From Chromobotia macracanthus (Eukaryota > Chordata > Actinopteri > Cypriniformes > Botiidae), in NCBI GenBank assembly GCA_036877525.1, contig JAZGTH010000007.1, forward strand, positions 4,184,501-4,248,500: a stretch of 64,000 nucleotides of DNA, read 5' to 3'. The position numbers and the translations under genes are program-made. How positions within the stretch are numbered: the stretch's first letter is position 1; the number at the start of each line of letters is the position of its first letter. A model generated the notes under the pieces. That model saw only the letters and a list, made by a program, of their open reading frames with translations. It did no database searches and was not told the origin of the DNA. Positions 54,351-64,000 of the stretch are shown here, one piece after another.

Positions 54351-54969
54351 TCTGTAGTCGAAGGCAAGTGCCGTGCTTGGGCCGAACTTTGCACCTCGCC
54401 ATGAAAGGCAATCTGTGCTTTACTGAATATTAAAGACGTGACAATAATTATTTACACTCTGAGTTTTGATGCACGCTTGTCCTGTTTTATAATGTACTTG
54501 ATGAGTACCTGTGCAATAACATTTCAGGATGAATTGATGGCTGGTTGTGGAATTTGTGGATGGGAGTAAAACCAGAGAAGTTCTGGCAATGAAAGAATGA
54601 TGTTTTAAAGACCGGCCCTTTCTTAAGCCTTGTCTTTTCTCTGATGTTTGGCAAGTCCTTGGTGCGCTGTTGATGCATTGTTGTTGTTGCAATGGTCTAA
54701 ATTGTGAATTTGAATAACCGTTGAACACAAATTCATGGAAAAACTTTGTGTCACTTGGTTTTATAGGCTTTAGAATAGCCGGGGCCTGCAAGAATTTTTC
54801 CTGCCTTCCTTCTAGATGAGAAATATGGCTGTTATAATTGAACAACCTTGAGAAATGAGAGGAGCAATTTCAGTCCATTTTAAGACGTTCTGTTGTGTGT
54901 ATGGTGGGATTTCTAAGACCACTGAAGTGTCTGGAAATGCATGAAATCAAACAAATTACAGAAATACAT
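54351..54969. other. Presumed intron; long minus-strand frame judged chance
   Basis: A 141-codon minus frame at 54420-54845, with a second minus frame nested at 54487-54678, is the longest on that strand. Its translation is Ser/Thr/His/Gln-rich with no recognisable motif, and there is no CpG or poly(A) context. Confidence 0.35.
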
Positions 54970-55245
54970 ATCATAAATAAACGGCGTTGAGGAAAAACGA
55001 AGCCGCCTGCTTTAACCGGACAAACGAAGCCGGCTCTTTTTCTTTCTTTTTAGCTGCAGACTCTTTGTATGCAACAAGTTCGCTGTTGACTGCACATTCA
55101 CACGCCAAGGTTCAGACCTACAGCGCATCTGAGATCCACTTTTTATTGCGCGGACTATACCCTCGTCCTTTGAAATTTTTTTTATACATTATCCTTGAAT
55201 TTGCTCGGTGTAAAATTTTGGAGGGTTTTAATTGATGTGAAGTTG
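54970..55245. other. Candidate conserved noncoding element
   Basis: Unique sequence with two AAACGAAGCCG units (54997 and 55022), CTCTTTGTATGCAACAAG and CACTTTTTATTGCGCGG. The 82-codon frame lacks known features. Confidence 0.33.
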
Positions 55246-55404
55246 AAAAGCATTTCTCACTTATTGTAGCCTCGGTAAAATTGCCTGGTTCATTCTCGTA
55301 GACATCACTTCCTTTTATTGTAGAGTGCTAAAATCTCTTCATTTATTTGATGTTTCCTGACATTTAAATTCATGTGAATTACTCTGAGCTGGGGAAAACA
55401 TGGC
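55246..55404. other. AT-rich spacer
   Basis: Nothing identified. Confidence 0.35.
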
Positions 55405-55745
55405 CAGCGAAGATCACAGTCATTTGAAGCCCAGCTTGAAGAGGGAATTATATCATCTAATGAGAACATAAAATTGTAATTAATGTCTTGAAATTAGCCT
55501 CTGAGAAAAAGTGTCCATTGATATGCATGACAGGAAATATTCATGGACTTGAATGTGAGAGCCAATATTTTGTCTGTTTCTTTTTTCCCCCTCGTCTTCT
55601 CTGCATGTACAAGAAAGGATAAAAAAAATCCTTCAGGAGTGATGAATTGAGTCATCATGCTCACCAGCTAATTGTCTCAAATTGATATTTTGATGTACTA
55701 CTAAAGATCACATAAAAGCAGTCGGATCTTAATTAGGCTGATGAT
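55405..55745. other. Candidate conserved noncoding element
   Basis: Highly CNE-like AT-rich unique block: ATTGTAATTAATGTC, TTGATATGCATGACAGG (POU-like followed by TGACAG), CAGGAAATATTCATGG, and CACCAGCTAATTGTCTC. No frame longer than chance. Confidence 0.45.
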
Positions 55746-55749
55746 CGTG

Positions 55750-56015
55750 GGGAGACGTGAACGATCGCGCCGACGCCGCGCTCCGTGCGCTAACTTCCTG
55801 GCGCTCCGTTCGTTCTCGCTGAAGCGCGGTTGGCTTGACAGGTTGGCAGCGTGCCAGGGATTGATAGGAAAACCTTGAGTGCGGTGCAGAGGAGCTGTGT
55901 GGGGCCTGTCGGCAGGAGCGAGGCCAGATGGGATGGTGCTTTGGAATCCTGGAAGGACACTGGGCTGAAAGCTTTACTTTTATCCATGCCTGTGAGAGAC
56001 ATGGATGTTGACATT
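55750..56015. other. CpG-containing block with NFI site
   Basis: CGATCGCGCCGACGCCGCGC at 55761 is the densest CpG cluster in the presumed intron. The NFI-type palindrome TTGGC-AGCGT-GCCAG lies at 55843-55857, preceded by TTGACAGG. Could be an intronic enhancer or an alternative promoter. Confidence 0.35.
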
Positions 56016-56029
56016 AGGAGTTAAGGTTG

Positions 56030-56120
56030 AGGGTAATTTTGATACGCCTGAAATGTTATATTTCAATGTGAGTCATTTTTATCACAATATAGTTAATTTT
56101 GCTAAATATTATAGTTGCTA
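56030..56120 (+). repeat. Family D repeat fragment
   Basis: GTAATTTTGATACGCCTG, GTGAGTCATTTTTATCACAA and TATAGTTAATTTTGCTAAAT align with the copies at 30815 and 50965. Confidence 0.5.
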
Positions 56121-56349
56121 TCTTAAATAGCTGGGATGATCCAGTGACTCAAACACTTTACAAGTGAAAACTTCTTTATCTAGATGACATCTACAGATGT
56201 TATTTTAGAAAAAAAGACTAGTCAGTTCGAGAACAGACTCTTTCATATCACTTCTAAGTAGTTTCTTGTGGTTTAAGAAAAGCCAGTTGTGACAACCTGC
56301 CAAAAACAGGCTTAACGTATATGAGGCGCATGCTCATATACGCTGAAGC
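56121..56349. other. Spacer, nothing identified
   Basis: Unique sequence. A CGTATATGAGGCGCATGCTC / CATATACGC inverted phrase at 56316-56342 is the only structure noticed. Confidence 0.3.
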
Positions 56350-56630
56350 GTTTGCTTACGGCCTCTTTACCGCCATCTCTGTTTAAAATGTAAAACTGCA
56401 GGTCATTTTACGTACATTCTTTACGTTTGTTGAAATCGAATAAAGCCAAACTGACATTTCCTGGGAAATCAAGACCCTACAGCTCAAATTTTCAATTATT
56501 ATTATAAACGTATTGATGTGACTCACGGTAAAGTAAGGAGACCGCTTTTCTGATTTGTTATGTGCTTGCTCGATAACTGATTTTTGTTTATTTTTAACCA
56601 AAATTAAAAAAAAGTTATGGATTACAGCGT
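56350..56630 (+). mobile_element. Family B element, copy 3
   Basis: GGCCTCTTTACCGCCATCTC, GCCAAACTGACATTTCCTGG, GTAAGGAGACCGCTTTTC and TTATGTGCTTGCTCGATAAC, continuing to GTTATGGATTACAGCG. The last is the inverted counterpart of the GCTGCAATCTGTAAC end of copy 1. Confidence 0.75.
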
Positions 56631-57354
56631 TAGATGAGCCGGACATCTGCTTGTCTGTTAACTACGTTTGGAGTTGGTTTCAGGTAGTAAAGCCACCAGA
56701 AAACACACTGCTGAGGTGGCCAGCCGGCCGGCCGGGCTAATGACGGGTGCTAATGTAATTAGCTCATCCCAGCAGTCTGCAGAGCTGCGCTTTTCAGCTG
56801 TCGCGCTTACCAGCTCAGCTCTGACCCCGACTCACCCCAGCCTTTCAAGGCCTACCTCTCTCTCACAGGCATTACCCTGCATTTAGTGCCCTGAAGGGCT
56901 GACAGCCGTGCCATTTGTTGAGTTTTGGCTCCAAAACCTACATGCTTTTTCCTATTATAGATCAACATGAAATCAAAATTGACCCTGTTTTCTTTCTTAA
57001 TGCACATTCCTGATCTTATTGTGCATAATTCATAGGCGCATGTTATTCAGAAATGTTATAAAATGCTTCAGTTCATGGCTAGCGTCTCCAGTTTCACCTT
57101 TTTTTTTTAGCCCCGCCCATTTAAACTCCTGCATTGTCTGGTATGTAACACTTTCTTCACAGTCCAGTTTAGTTTAGCGTTATTCCATAAGTATATCAGC
57201 ATTATATCACTTGACTGGCTCTCTGGATATGTGCGAGTGGTCAGTCGGCCACTGATTTTAACATACTATGCATTAATCGCAAATTACGATACATCTCTTT
57301 AAATTCTCATAAATGATTAACTGCGAATCTGCATAAAAGGACATCGCTGAATCT
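56631..57354. other. Candidate conserved block then spacer
   Basis: 56700-56960 has GGCTAATGACGGGTGCTAATG and TAATTAGCTCATCCC near 56756, and GCCGGCCGGCCGGGC at 56721. 56961-57354 is AT-rich with AGCCCCGCCCATTTAAA (Sp/KLF-like) at 57110. Confidence 0.33.
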
Positions 57355-57570
57355 GCTGCTGGCGTGGAGTGTGTGAAGTGCCCTTCATTCGTGCCCTTCA
57401 ACAGAGATAATTATGGAATAGATGTAAATTTCATGAATTTAATTGTAGAAATTGTATTGTATGCAAATGTCTATGCAAATAGTGAGTTCAGACACAAACG
57501 ATTAGCATCGCTCAGACATTCCGGTCTTGGAGTTAGCACTGTAGACATCGCCATTTGAAGATAAAATCAA
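57355..57570. other. Candidate conserved element with tandem octamers
   Basis: Two perfect ATGCAAAT octamers at 57461-57468 and 57473-57480, 12 bases start to start, in the same orientation, downstream of TTAATTGTAGAAATTG. The 64-codon frame is incidental. Confidence 0.45.
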
Positions 57571-57699
57571 AAGTATCAGAAGCAGGACAAGTCCTAGATT
57601 TTGTTGTTTTAATTGTATATTTAGTGGTGTAATTGCTACTGAACAAAAGACTTCCCCCTTTTGTGCTTCAGTTGATTAATATGTGGAACGTTTAGTGTT
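57571..57699. other. AT-rich spacer
   Basis: Nothing identified. Confidence 0.35.
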
Positions 57700-58215
57700 T
57701 AGAGGCTTTGCAGGAGCGGATTATAATGATCATTCCCCTGGGCCTGGACTCCGTTTTATTTTTTAGGATGTCTGAACAAACCCCCCATCTTCTGCACCCC
57801 CACCCTTCCTACTGCACCCCGTTCAGCAGGCGTTAAGGCTGACCCTGTTTCCTCACTCCTAAGTAGAACCAATTTGGTTTAGAATGAGCCTGAAGGTTTT
57901 TCTTAATGAGATTCCCATATGATCCGTCATATTTCCACAGAGAGTTCTGCGGATCTTTTCCTCTGTAGCGTTTGTTTGTGAAATGCTGCCGTTCTTGTCT
58001 AGCGCAGTTTGAAGACGTTCGTCGGAGACCTTCCTCTCGAGACTTTCATTGATTCTGTGAATTTCTTTAATTTTAATCGGATTCTCATTATAACTTCCAG
58101 CTACTTGTTTTCCACGTCGTGTGGAGCTCTTTGGAATGGCAGTTATATAAAATTTGATGCCATAATCAGATAATTCATTTTGTTTTGGTCACATTAGTCA
58201 AGATAAGGATAAATA
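57700..58215. other. Candidate conserved noncoding element, about 500 bp
   Basis: Unique block including GATTATAATGATCATTCC, CTTTCATTGATTCTG, TTTAATTTTAATCGGATTC, and CCATAATCAGATAATTC. A C-rich stretch (ACCCCCCATC, CACCCCCACCC) lies at 57778-57805. No convincing exon. Confidence 0.38.
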
Positions 58216-58604
58216 CTGTACGTCAGTATTATTTTAATTGCTAAATTGAATGTTAAAAGTTCCAAATTTCAAGCAAGAAATGTACATTTTTATGTGCGAT
58301 TAAAAACAGTAACAGTTTAGTACTGCCATAGAAAATTGGTTTAAATTGTAAAATTTAAGCTCTTGTATTATCATTCTAGTTTCCAATATCTGACCTTATG
58401 TTGAACAATTTTGATTCGTTTTGTATTTTGCTTGCCTACTTGGGGCACGTGAAGCTTCTGCCTTTAATAAATATGATACATTTTGGTTAAAAGTCTCTCT
58501 TTACTGATGCACATATCAAAGCCCTGGCAGAGACTTGTGTAAGTTAAGTCACTATTTCTTTGGCTAATTATTCAGTTATTGTTATCCCACATGAAGATGT
58601 CAGA
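58216..58604. other. AT-rich presumed intron
   Basis: Nothing identified beyond a CACGTGAAGC E-box near 58447. Confidence 0.35.
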
Positions 58605-58880
58605 TTAAAGCGTGTCGCCCCTTTAAGAGACTTGCAATGAATAAATGCAATGAAAAGGCTTGTTTAGGATCTGGCCTATTTGACGATCCCTTTAAATGTC
58701 CACATGGAATTGTGTTAATTTAAAAGAGAAAGAGCTCATATAGAGTTCAGCAGAATTCTTGGGCTTTATGAGGGCTGGCACCTCTATTCTGTTCATTATC
58801 GTGAAATCACCTCAGGGAGGAATGTTGACTTTTCACCGTCCAGAATAGCTGCTAATGTGCAGTGTAACACTCCCGCCCGC
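58605..58880. other. Candidate conserved noncoding element
   Basis: Unique block with ATTTGACGATCCCTTTAAATG, GTTAATTTAAAAGAG and GCTGCTAATGTGCAG. GC-balanced and repeat-free. Confidence 0.33.
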
Positions 58881-59198
58881 ACCGGCGCAGACAGCCATGC
58901 TGCAACATTTTCAACAGTAGACACCAGGGATGAAAATGAGTTCCTTATATGTTGCAAACCTTTTTTTTATTCAGAATATTTCCGACCGTTTTGCGAATGC
59001 ATAAATGCAAATGAGCTTAATTTAAAAAAATGTTACAAAAAATTGCACTTGCATAAACAATCCCGTAGGAAACAATGGCGTTGACAGGCTGCTCATTTGG
59101 TCTGTCGAACGCTTAAAACACCCCTAGTGGTCGCTCTGCAGAAGTGCAAGTTTAGCCATGAGCACCAGAAGAATGATTTTGCTAAGATTTGTTAGCAG
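58881..59198. other. Spacer with one octamer
   Basis: Octamer ATGCAAAT at 59005-59012. CACCCCTAGTGGTCGCTC near 59118 resembles the CCCTAGTGG phrase found near fish repeats. No gene. Confidence 0.35.
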
Positions 59199-59397
59199 TC
59201 CTGCAATCTGTAACATTGAGTTAAAAATAAACAAAAGTCTGTTATTGAGAAATAATATAATATTATAATTCGAGCTGTCAGTTTGGCTTGATTTGACTTC
59301 AATATACGTAATAAAAAGTAGGTAAATTAACCTGCAATTTTATGTTTCAAACAGAGATGGCAGCAGAGAGGTGAAAGCTACGGATTGCAGCTTTAAG
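59199..59397 (-). mobile_element. Family B element, copy 4 (inverted, both ends present)
   Basis: CTGCAATCTGTAAC at about 59201 and GCTACGGATTGCAGC at about 59377 are inverted ends. The interior, read on the minus strand, matches copy 3 (GCAATTTTATG as CATAAAATTGC, CAGAGATGGC as GCCATCTCTG). It is shorter than the others, with an internal loss. Confidence 0.75.
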
Positions 59398-59849
59398 ATC
59401 TGATATTTATCTTTTAGTACGTTTTATTTTGTGGCAGTATTTAAAACTCCTGTCATTTGGAGTCTAACTGCCTCTAGTTCTATTTAGCATTTGTTGGACT
59501 TTTTATTCTAGTCTCTCTGGCTCATACGGCTATTGGTGCATTTTTCATTCCATAGCCGGACGACATTTCTTCCACATTTTAATGCTCCCAAAAGCCTTTT
59601 GCCTCTTTGTTTCCATTATTCATTCCAAAAAGTTCTGCATTTGGAGGCTGGGAGGGGGTGGGGGGATGGGAAAGATGGAGTTGAAAAATAAATTGCGTCA
59701 GACACAAAATTATGTGCAGCTAAGTCAGCGCTTTATGCAAAAACTATTCTTTATGCAACTGAGGGGTTGTGTAGGAGGCCCAAGCATGCTTCTGTGTTCA
59801 TGGCTGTGTGTGTGTGTGTGTGTGTATGGAGGGTAAGGAAGCGGGAACA
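59398..59849. other. Spacer with G-rich run and (GT)n
   Basis: A G4-type run at 59650-59670 (G3, G5, G6, G3) and (GT)n at about 59804-59825. No gene. Confidence 0.6.
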
Positions 59850-60689
59850 AATCTGTGTGTGTGTGGCCCTGTCATGCTGTCACCCAGGCCTAATGTCTCT
59901 CCCGAGGGTACCTGGAGGAGAGCCGTACCCACCCAGTCAGCCTTTAGCTGGGGCGTGCAGTGACACTGCAGTCCCGCGGAGACTGGAGGTGTCACTGTAT
60001 GTATGTAAACCCGTGACAGATGACTGGAGACATGCAGACTGGAGAGACCAGTCATGGAGAAAAAAATCTGCTTCTCCCTTCATCTCCCCTCCACAGCTCA
60101 GACGAATAAAAGCAAAACAAAGAAACAAAACAGTGCTGCCTTTAGTTGTGTGACGTCCTCATGTTTGTCTAGATTTTGACGAGTGTGATGCTAATAAAAG
60201 CCATATTGTTTAGTTTGGATGTTATTTCTGAATTATTTTCATCTTTTAACTGTGCATTAATGTCTGTAGTATTTTGCAGGTGTGGACAGGATGATGTACA
60301 AACATTCTCTGACAGTTTCCTGCACAGCCAAAGAAATATCTCATCCGTGCCCTTGCAGTCTAAATTGAATTTATTGTTTTGCAGTAGTGCAATGACTCTT
60401 ATGAGCCACTTCTATCATTTGTGTTTTATACGTAGTTAAGAGGCTTGACTTGTTCATATGACAGCGTTGAATTAAAGATTCACAACAGTGAACGGTATTT
60501 TACAAAAATCAAAATAGGCTACTAAAAACAGTATGTTTTTTTTGCTTGGTATTTTTGTTGTAGGTAGGACTAATTAAGGTGTGTGGCTGCTTTCTCAAAA
60601 ACCCTAATGTTAATAAAATTAAGTCCAAAATAAATCTATTACATTCCTCACCGTGTCCACCCCGTTTCCTCATGTTATCGGTTTAGGTA
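59850..60689. other. Presumed intron, no gene seen
   Basis: 59870-60110 is GC-balanced, with frames on both strands (128 plus, 85 and 63 minus) that exclude each other and carry no recognisable features. 60120-60689 is AT-rich. Confidence 0.35.
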
Positions 60690-61265
60690 GTGCACTCGTC
60701 AGGAAAAGACGCGGACGGTAATTGCAAACGAACGAGGATTTGGTGGGCTGGAGCTTTGGGCAGCTTTACTAGGTCACAGGTCGCTGGGGTCAGTGTTACA
60801 CACTGCAGCCTCACTTCAACTCCGTCTCTATGGAAATAGAACCTGCAACGTCACGCTGCTGTCAGCGATCTGGATTCCGGCCCCGAGGCGGGCACACGTG
60901 CATGCATGCATGCCTAATCTGCGGCTCATGTCTTTAACCTGAGTGTTTAGGAAAGCCAGGAATGCACTCAGCTGTTGTAATTTCAAGCCTGTCACAGTCA
61001 GAGAAAGAGACTCTTCAGGCGATAGTACTGTACTTGTGCAGAGAGGTGTTTGAAAGAGCCAGCTGTGTTGTGATATCGCACTTAGATTGAACGGCTGCAA
61101 CGTTTTGGTACGCTTCAATTTCCTCTTTAACATTCATCAGGGAGGCTCGCAGACACATCTGCTTGTTATGAGTGCGAAACCGAGAGAAGAGACTGCGCTA
61201 TCAACCTCAGCTCTCTGGCGGCTGTGCCCGCTGCACGACTGCAGCTACCTCTGGCAGACTGATTA
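60690..61265. other. Candidate conserved noncoding block
   Basis: Unique GC-balanced sequence with CpG patches (GACGCGGACGGTAATTGC, CGGCCCCGAGGCGGG), CACGTGCATGCATGCATGCC at 60896 and GCAACGTCACGCTGC (CRE-like). The minus 101-codon frame is unsupported. Confidence 0.33.
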
Positions 61266-62079
61266 AACATGCAGTTTTTAAACAGAGACATCTTCCTTCT
61301 GATTTAACATTGTTTTGTTGAAGTGCATTGACCCAAAGCATTTTGTTACTCTGTAAAAAAAATTGCAGCCCGAAAAAGCATTGCTATATTTTAGGTCAGC
61401 GCCCACACACAGAAAAGTAGTTTCGAGATAAATTGTTCATCTTCTGCCGCGTTGTTTCAAAAACATTTTCAAATTTCTCAACAAAACACTTTCTCAGACG
61501 GGGTTGTCCGGCCCTGGCACGGCAGCAACAGATTAATAACAACATTGTTGTTTTACTGTAGAGAGCTGATGTAGAAACTACAGAGCTGATTATCGTTCAA
61601 GGACAAATTCCAAACTTCTGTTTAATATTGTGTAACTCAGTAAATGGTATAAAAAATTCTATAAAAGTTCTGGATGAAACGGCAACGTTATATACTATAA
61701 CTGAATAAAAACAATGACTGACTATACATTTTTATAGTTTTATCTTTTTCTTCCTTATCTGTTATTTTCTGCTGTGGTATCATCTGTTGTTTATAAATTA
61801 TGTTGCGCTTAGTAAACTATTTATTAATAATAATTGAATTATAAACGGTATATTAGACAAATCGATCATTATAAATCAAAGAAGAAATTAAAGGTGCTTT
61901 GGACAGAAATCTCTAATTTCTGTTTATGGGAATGTTTAATGGGAACCGATAGCTTGAAGCATGAGATCTTTATGTGATGTTTGTGTTATGAGCTTGTTAT
62001 ACATTTCAGAGTTTAAAGTGACCTGCTATTTTTGTTTCTCACCATGCAAAAAAAAAAGCAATTCACGTTTGAGCGGAGG
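61266..62079. other. AT-rich presumed intron, no gene seen
   Basis: Low-GC sequence with a poly-A run at 62046. No repeat ends recognised. Confidence 0.4.
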
Positions 62080-62360
62080 CTGACCTCAGGTTGTGTATAT
62101 TGAGGAGGGGGATTTGTTCCTTAATGGAATTGTATCTAATTAATTAGCTTTTAATTGGAAGAATACAGAACATGCAAATACAGCGGATTCAGATGCAATC
62201 GTTACTTAACTGCATGAATAATCTTCTTTTAATGGCAGGTGGTGGCCCTTTAAGGATTGTTGTCATTTGATTTGTGACTGTCCTCAAAGCAGCTCTTTCC
62301 CTTGCTGCTCTTTGAGGTCTTATTGTACGTAATGAACTAAGGCCATCAAAAAGACAACAG
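62080..62360. other. Candidate conserved element with homeodomain palindrome and octamer
   Basis: CTAATTAATTAG at 62136-62147 is a perfect 12-bp palindrome of two TAAT cores, followed by TTTTAATTGG. The octamer ATGCAAAT is at 62172-62179. A TTGTTGTCATTTGATTTGTG SOX-like stretch and CTCAAAGCAGC/GCTGCTCTTTGAG inverted repeat (62283-62317) follow. Confidence 0.48.
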
Positions 62361-62699
62361 AAGTATATAAAGTGGCACTTTGTCATGCAGCTGAAAATTG
62401 ATTGGTTCATGGGCATCTGCTAACCAATTTTGAGTCATGTTTTCTAATCATCAGTTAGTGCATACTTGGGCTATAACATCACACAACAAAAAGAAAGTCA
62501 GTGGACAGAAAAACAATAATTTTGTAACATTAGGCACATCATTTATTCTGATGTGCCTAAAGATTTTTGGAGTTTGCAAACCAAAAATCAGAAGCCAAGC
62601 CTTCAATCAGCAGCATCTGTTATGTTTCTATAAGTGTTGCTATAAGTGTTTCTCTTTATACATGAAGCACTAAGAAACCTTTGTTGATGTCCTTCTGTG
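62361..62699. other. AT-rich presumed intron
   Basis: 62540-62560 has GGCACATCATTTATTCTGATGTGCC, an inverted repeat with 10-base arms (GGCACATCA and TGATGTGCC). No gene. Confidence 0.35.
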
Positions 62700-63190
62700 T
62701 GGAGTATGTTATTCTCCAGCGTACCTCAGTGCTGTTTTTAAGACTCAGCATCTTGTCTGCTCATCTGTCCTTCAAATCCCCGTTACTAGCTCACGTTTTC
62801 GATTTACTGCCATTAGGATGTCCAGCCATCTGCCTGTAAATCTGCATCGCCGTGGTTACGGGATATTTAGCGGGGAAGAACAACAGTAACGAGAAGCTTT
62901 ATTTGCAATCCTTCACGGAGTTGTAAAGGAAAACTGTGGCTGATCAGAGACAAGCTGGAAATGTCAATTCAATATTCAGCCACTTAGATCGTCAGTGTCT
63001 CTGTCAAACGGCTTTTACTGCTGGCGACTGTGATCTGAACGGTACGGCAAACGCGCTGACGCGGCCCTTATAGCTCTTAAATGGAGTTAAAAGTGGTGTG
63101 CAAATGAAAGCTATTAATATTTATTAACACTCTGATGCGTGAGGTTAAAAGCAGCCTCTCAACGCCTTGCGTTTGACCGTTTGATTAATC
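62700..63190. other. Candidate conserved noncoding element, about 480 bp
   Basis: Unique block with TACTGCCATTAGGATG, an RFX-like CGCCGTGGTTACGGG near 62848, TTCAATTCAATATTCAGCC, GTACGGCAAACGCGCTGACG and AAAGCTATTAATATTTATTAAC. Motif-dense, without exon features. Confidence 0.4.
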
Positions 63191-63224
63191 TCTGTGTTAA
63201 TGGTCTTCACAGACTTGACGTTTA

Positions 63225-63500
63225 AGGTTACAGGCATCGATTCTCAAAATCACGTAACTTTCATGGTTGCGTATGAAATTTCTGTCATGGTTTGCTCGCG
63301 CTCATGTAACTTCAAACCTGTCGCACTTCTGTGGAACATAAAAGCATATGTTGAGCAGAATGTTAGTGATGGACAGCCTCTATTCACTTGCATTATAGGG
63401 AGAAAAGATGCAATGAAAGTGAATGGGGTCTGAGTCTGCTATTAAATCATATGAGTCACACTGTGAGTAAATGACAGCAGAATTTTCATTTTTGGGTTAC
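63225..63500 (+). repeat. Dispersed repeat ending CCGTCCCTTTAAG
   Basis: TGTAACTTCAAACCTGTCGC, CTTCTGTGGAACATAAAAGC, AAAGTGAATGGGGTCTGAG, GAGTAAATGACAGCAGAATT and TTTCATTTTTGGGTTACCG are the landmarks of a very common fish repeat that I recall. The 79-codon frame inside is not a gene. Confidence 0.75.
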
Positions 63501-64000
63501 CGTCCCTTTAAGTGAATGTAAGCAGAGGCAACAAACAATCAGATCTGTGTCAAAATATTGTTTGTGTGTATTAGGTCCTGCAGTGTAAATAAAGCCAAAT
63601 AGACCTGTTGCTGTTTATTATTATGTTAATATTAATCGAACAGTGATGCTGACAGGGCAAAAACCACTTCTGCTCTTAATGTATTTCTTTGTTCTTTATT
63701 GCAGGCAAAGAGCAATTATTCTTTGTTTACCTAAATAATTGAGTGAAAAACCTGCAATGTTTACAAAGGCTAAATAGCTGTTTTAATATTGTTTTAATAT
63801 ACGTGTTAATATTTATAATAAAAATGTGTGTGTTCAACAGAATATTCATTTTGCTGAGATACTGACATTAACTGAGAATTGTATCGTGACAGCCCTACTC
63901 ATGACCAAACATAAACGTGTTAACATGCGAGCGTGTTAGCATGCCATACGTGTGTTTTCAGACGTCGTTTCCGTCACACGCAGATAAAATGAATGTGATC
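63501..64000. other. AT-rich presumed intron, possible repeat end
   Basis: GAATTGTATCGTGACAGCCC at about 63877 resembles the terminal ATTGTGCAGCCCTAA of the 51262 element and may be a decayed end of that type. No exon in the last 500 bases. Confidence 0.35.

Noticed and set aside
54420..54845. 141-codon minus-strand frame
   Set aside because: No recognisable domain, no splice or promoter context, and length is within chance for a 64-kb window with GC-balanced patches.
1..64000. Prokaryotic, phage or viral systems
   Set aside because: No long frames, operon spacing, ribosome binding sites or viral gene signatures. Microsatellites, SINE and CpG promoter show vertebrate DNA.

Overview
The window looks like nuclear DNA of a teleost fish, most likely a cyprinid (carp, barb or danio type). 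The evidence is about 60 percent A+T by eye, many CT/GT/AT microsatellites, no long open frames on either strand, and dispersed repeats that I recognise from memory as common cyprinid families. These include short inverted-repeat elements ending in GTTAGCTGG, GGGGACATTT-type repeats linked to GT runs, a GTTGCAA-type element, a TTAGGGCTGCACAAT-type element and a tRNA-derived SINE. No database search was possible, so family names are avoided and boundaries are approximate.

No multi-exon protein gene can be read. The one well-supported gene feature is a CpG-rich promoter and first exon on the + strand at about 46560-46919. It has CRE, NRF1 and YY1 motifs, a 23-codon open frame starting inside the YY1 site, and a good splice donor at 46920. 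A second candidate exon at 47581-47710 carries an ATG and also ends in a donor. Sequence after that is probably the first intron(s) of this gene, which I could not identify. Weak exon-like and poly(A)-like signals at 771-945, 2162-2640 and 3144-3248 may belong to the 3' end of another gene or to a noncoding transcript.

Layout: 1-6590 is mostly AT-rich with a few repeats and weak exon-like blocks. From 6590 to 46000, GC-balanced unique blocks dense in homeodomain, SOX and POU-type motifs alternate with repeats and microsatellites, as in a regulatory gene desert. The blocks are my candidates for conserved noncoding elements. 46050-47720 is the promoter region. 47720-64000 resembles a large intron holding more such blocks, including tandem octamers at 57461-57480 and a homeodomain palindrome at 62136-62147. 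The pattern suggests a developmental-regulator locus with enhancers on both sides of its promoter, but this is inference from composition and motifs, not from alignment.

The most unusual signal is a 77-bp element present twice in the same orientation 9.8 kb apart (25683-25759 and 35442-35518, 72 of 77 identical). Each copy lies beside a copy of the same inverted-repeat element with similar flanks, but the order of the parts is permuted between the two places.
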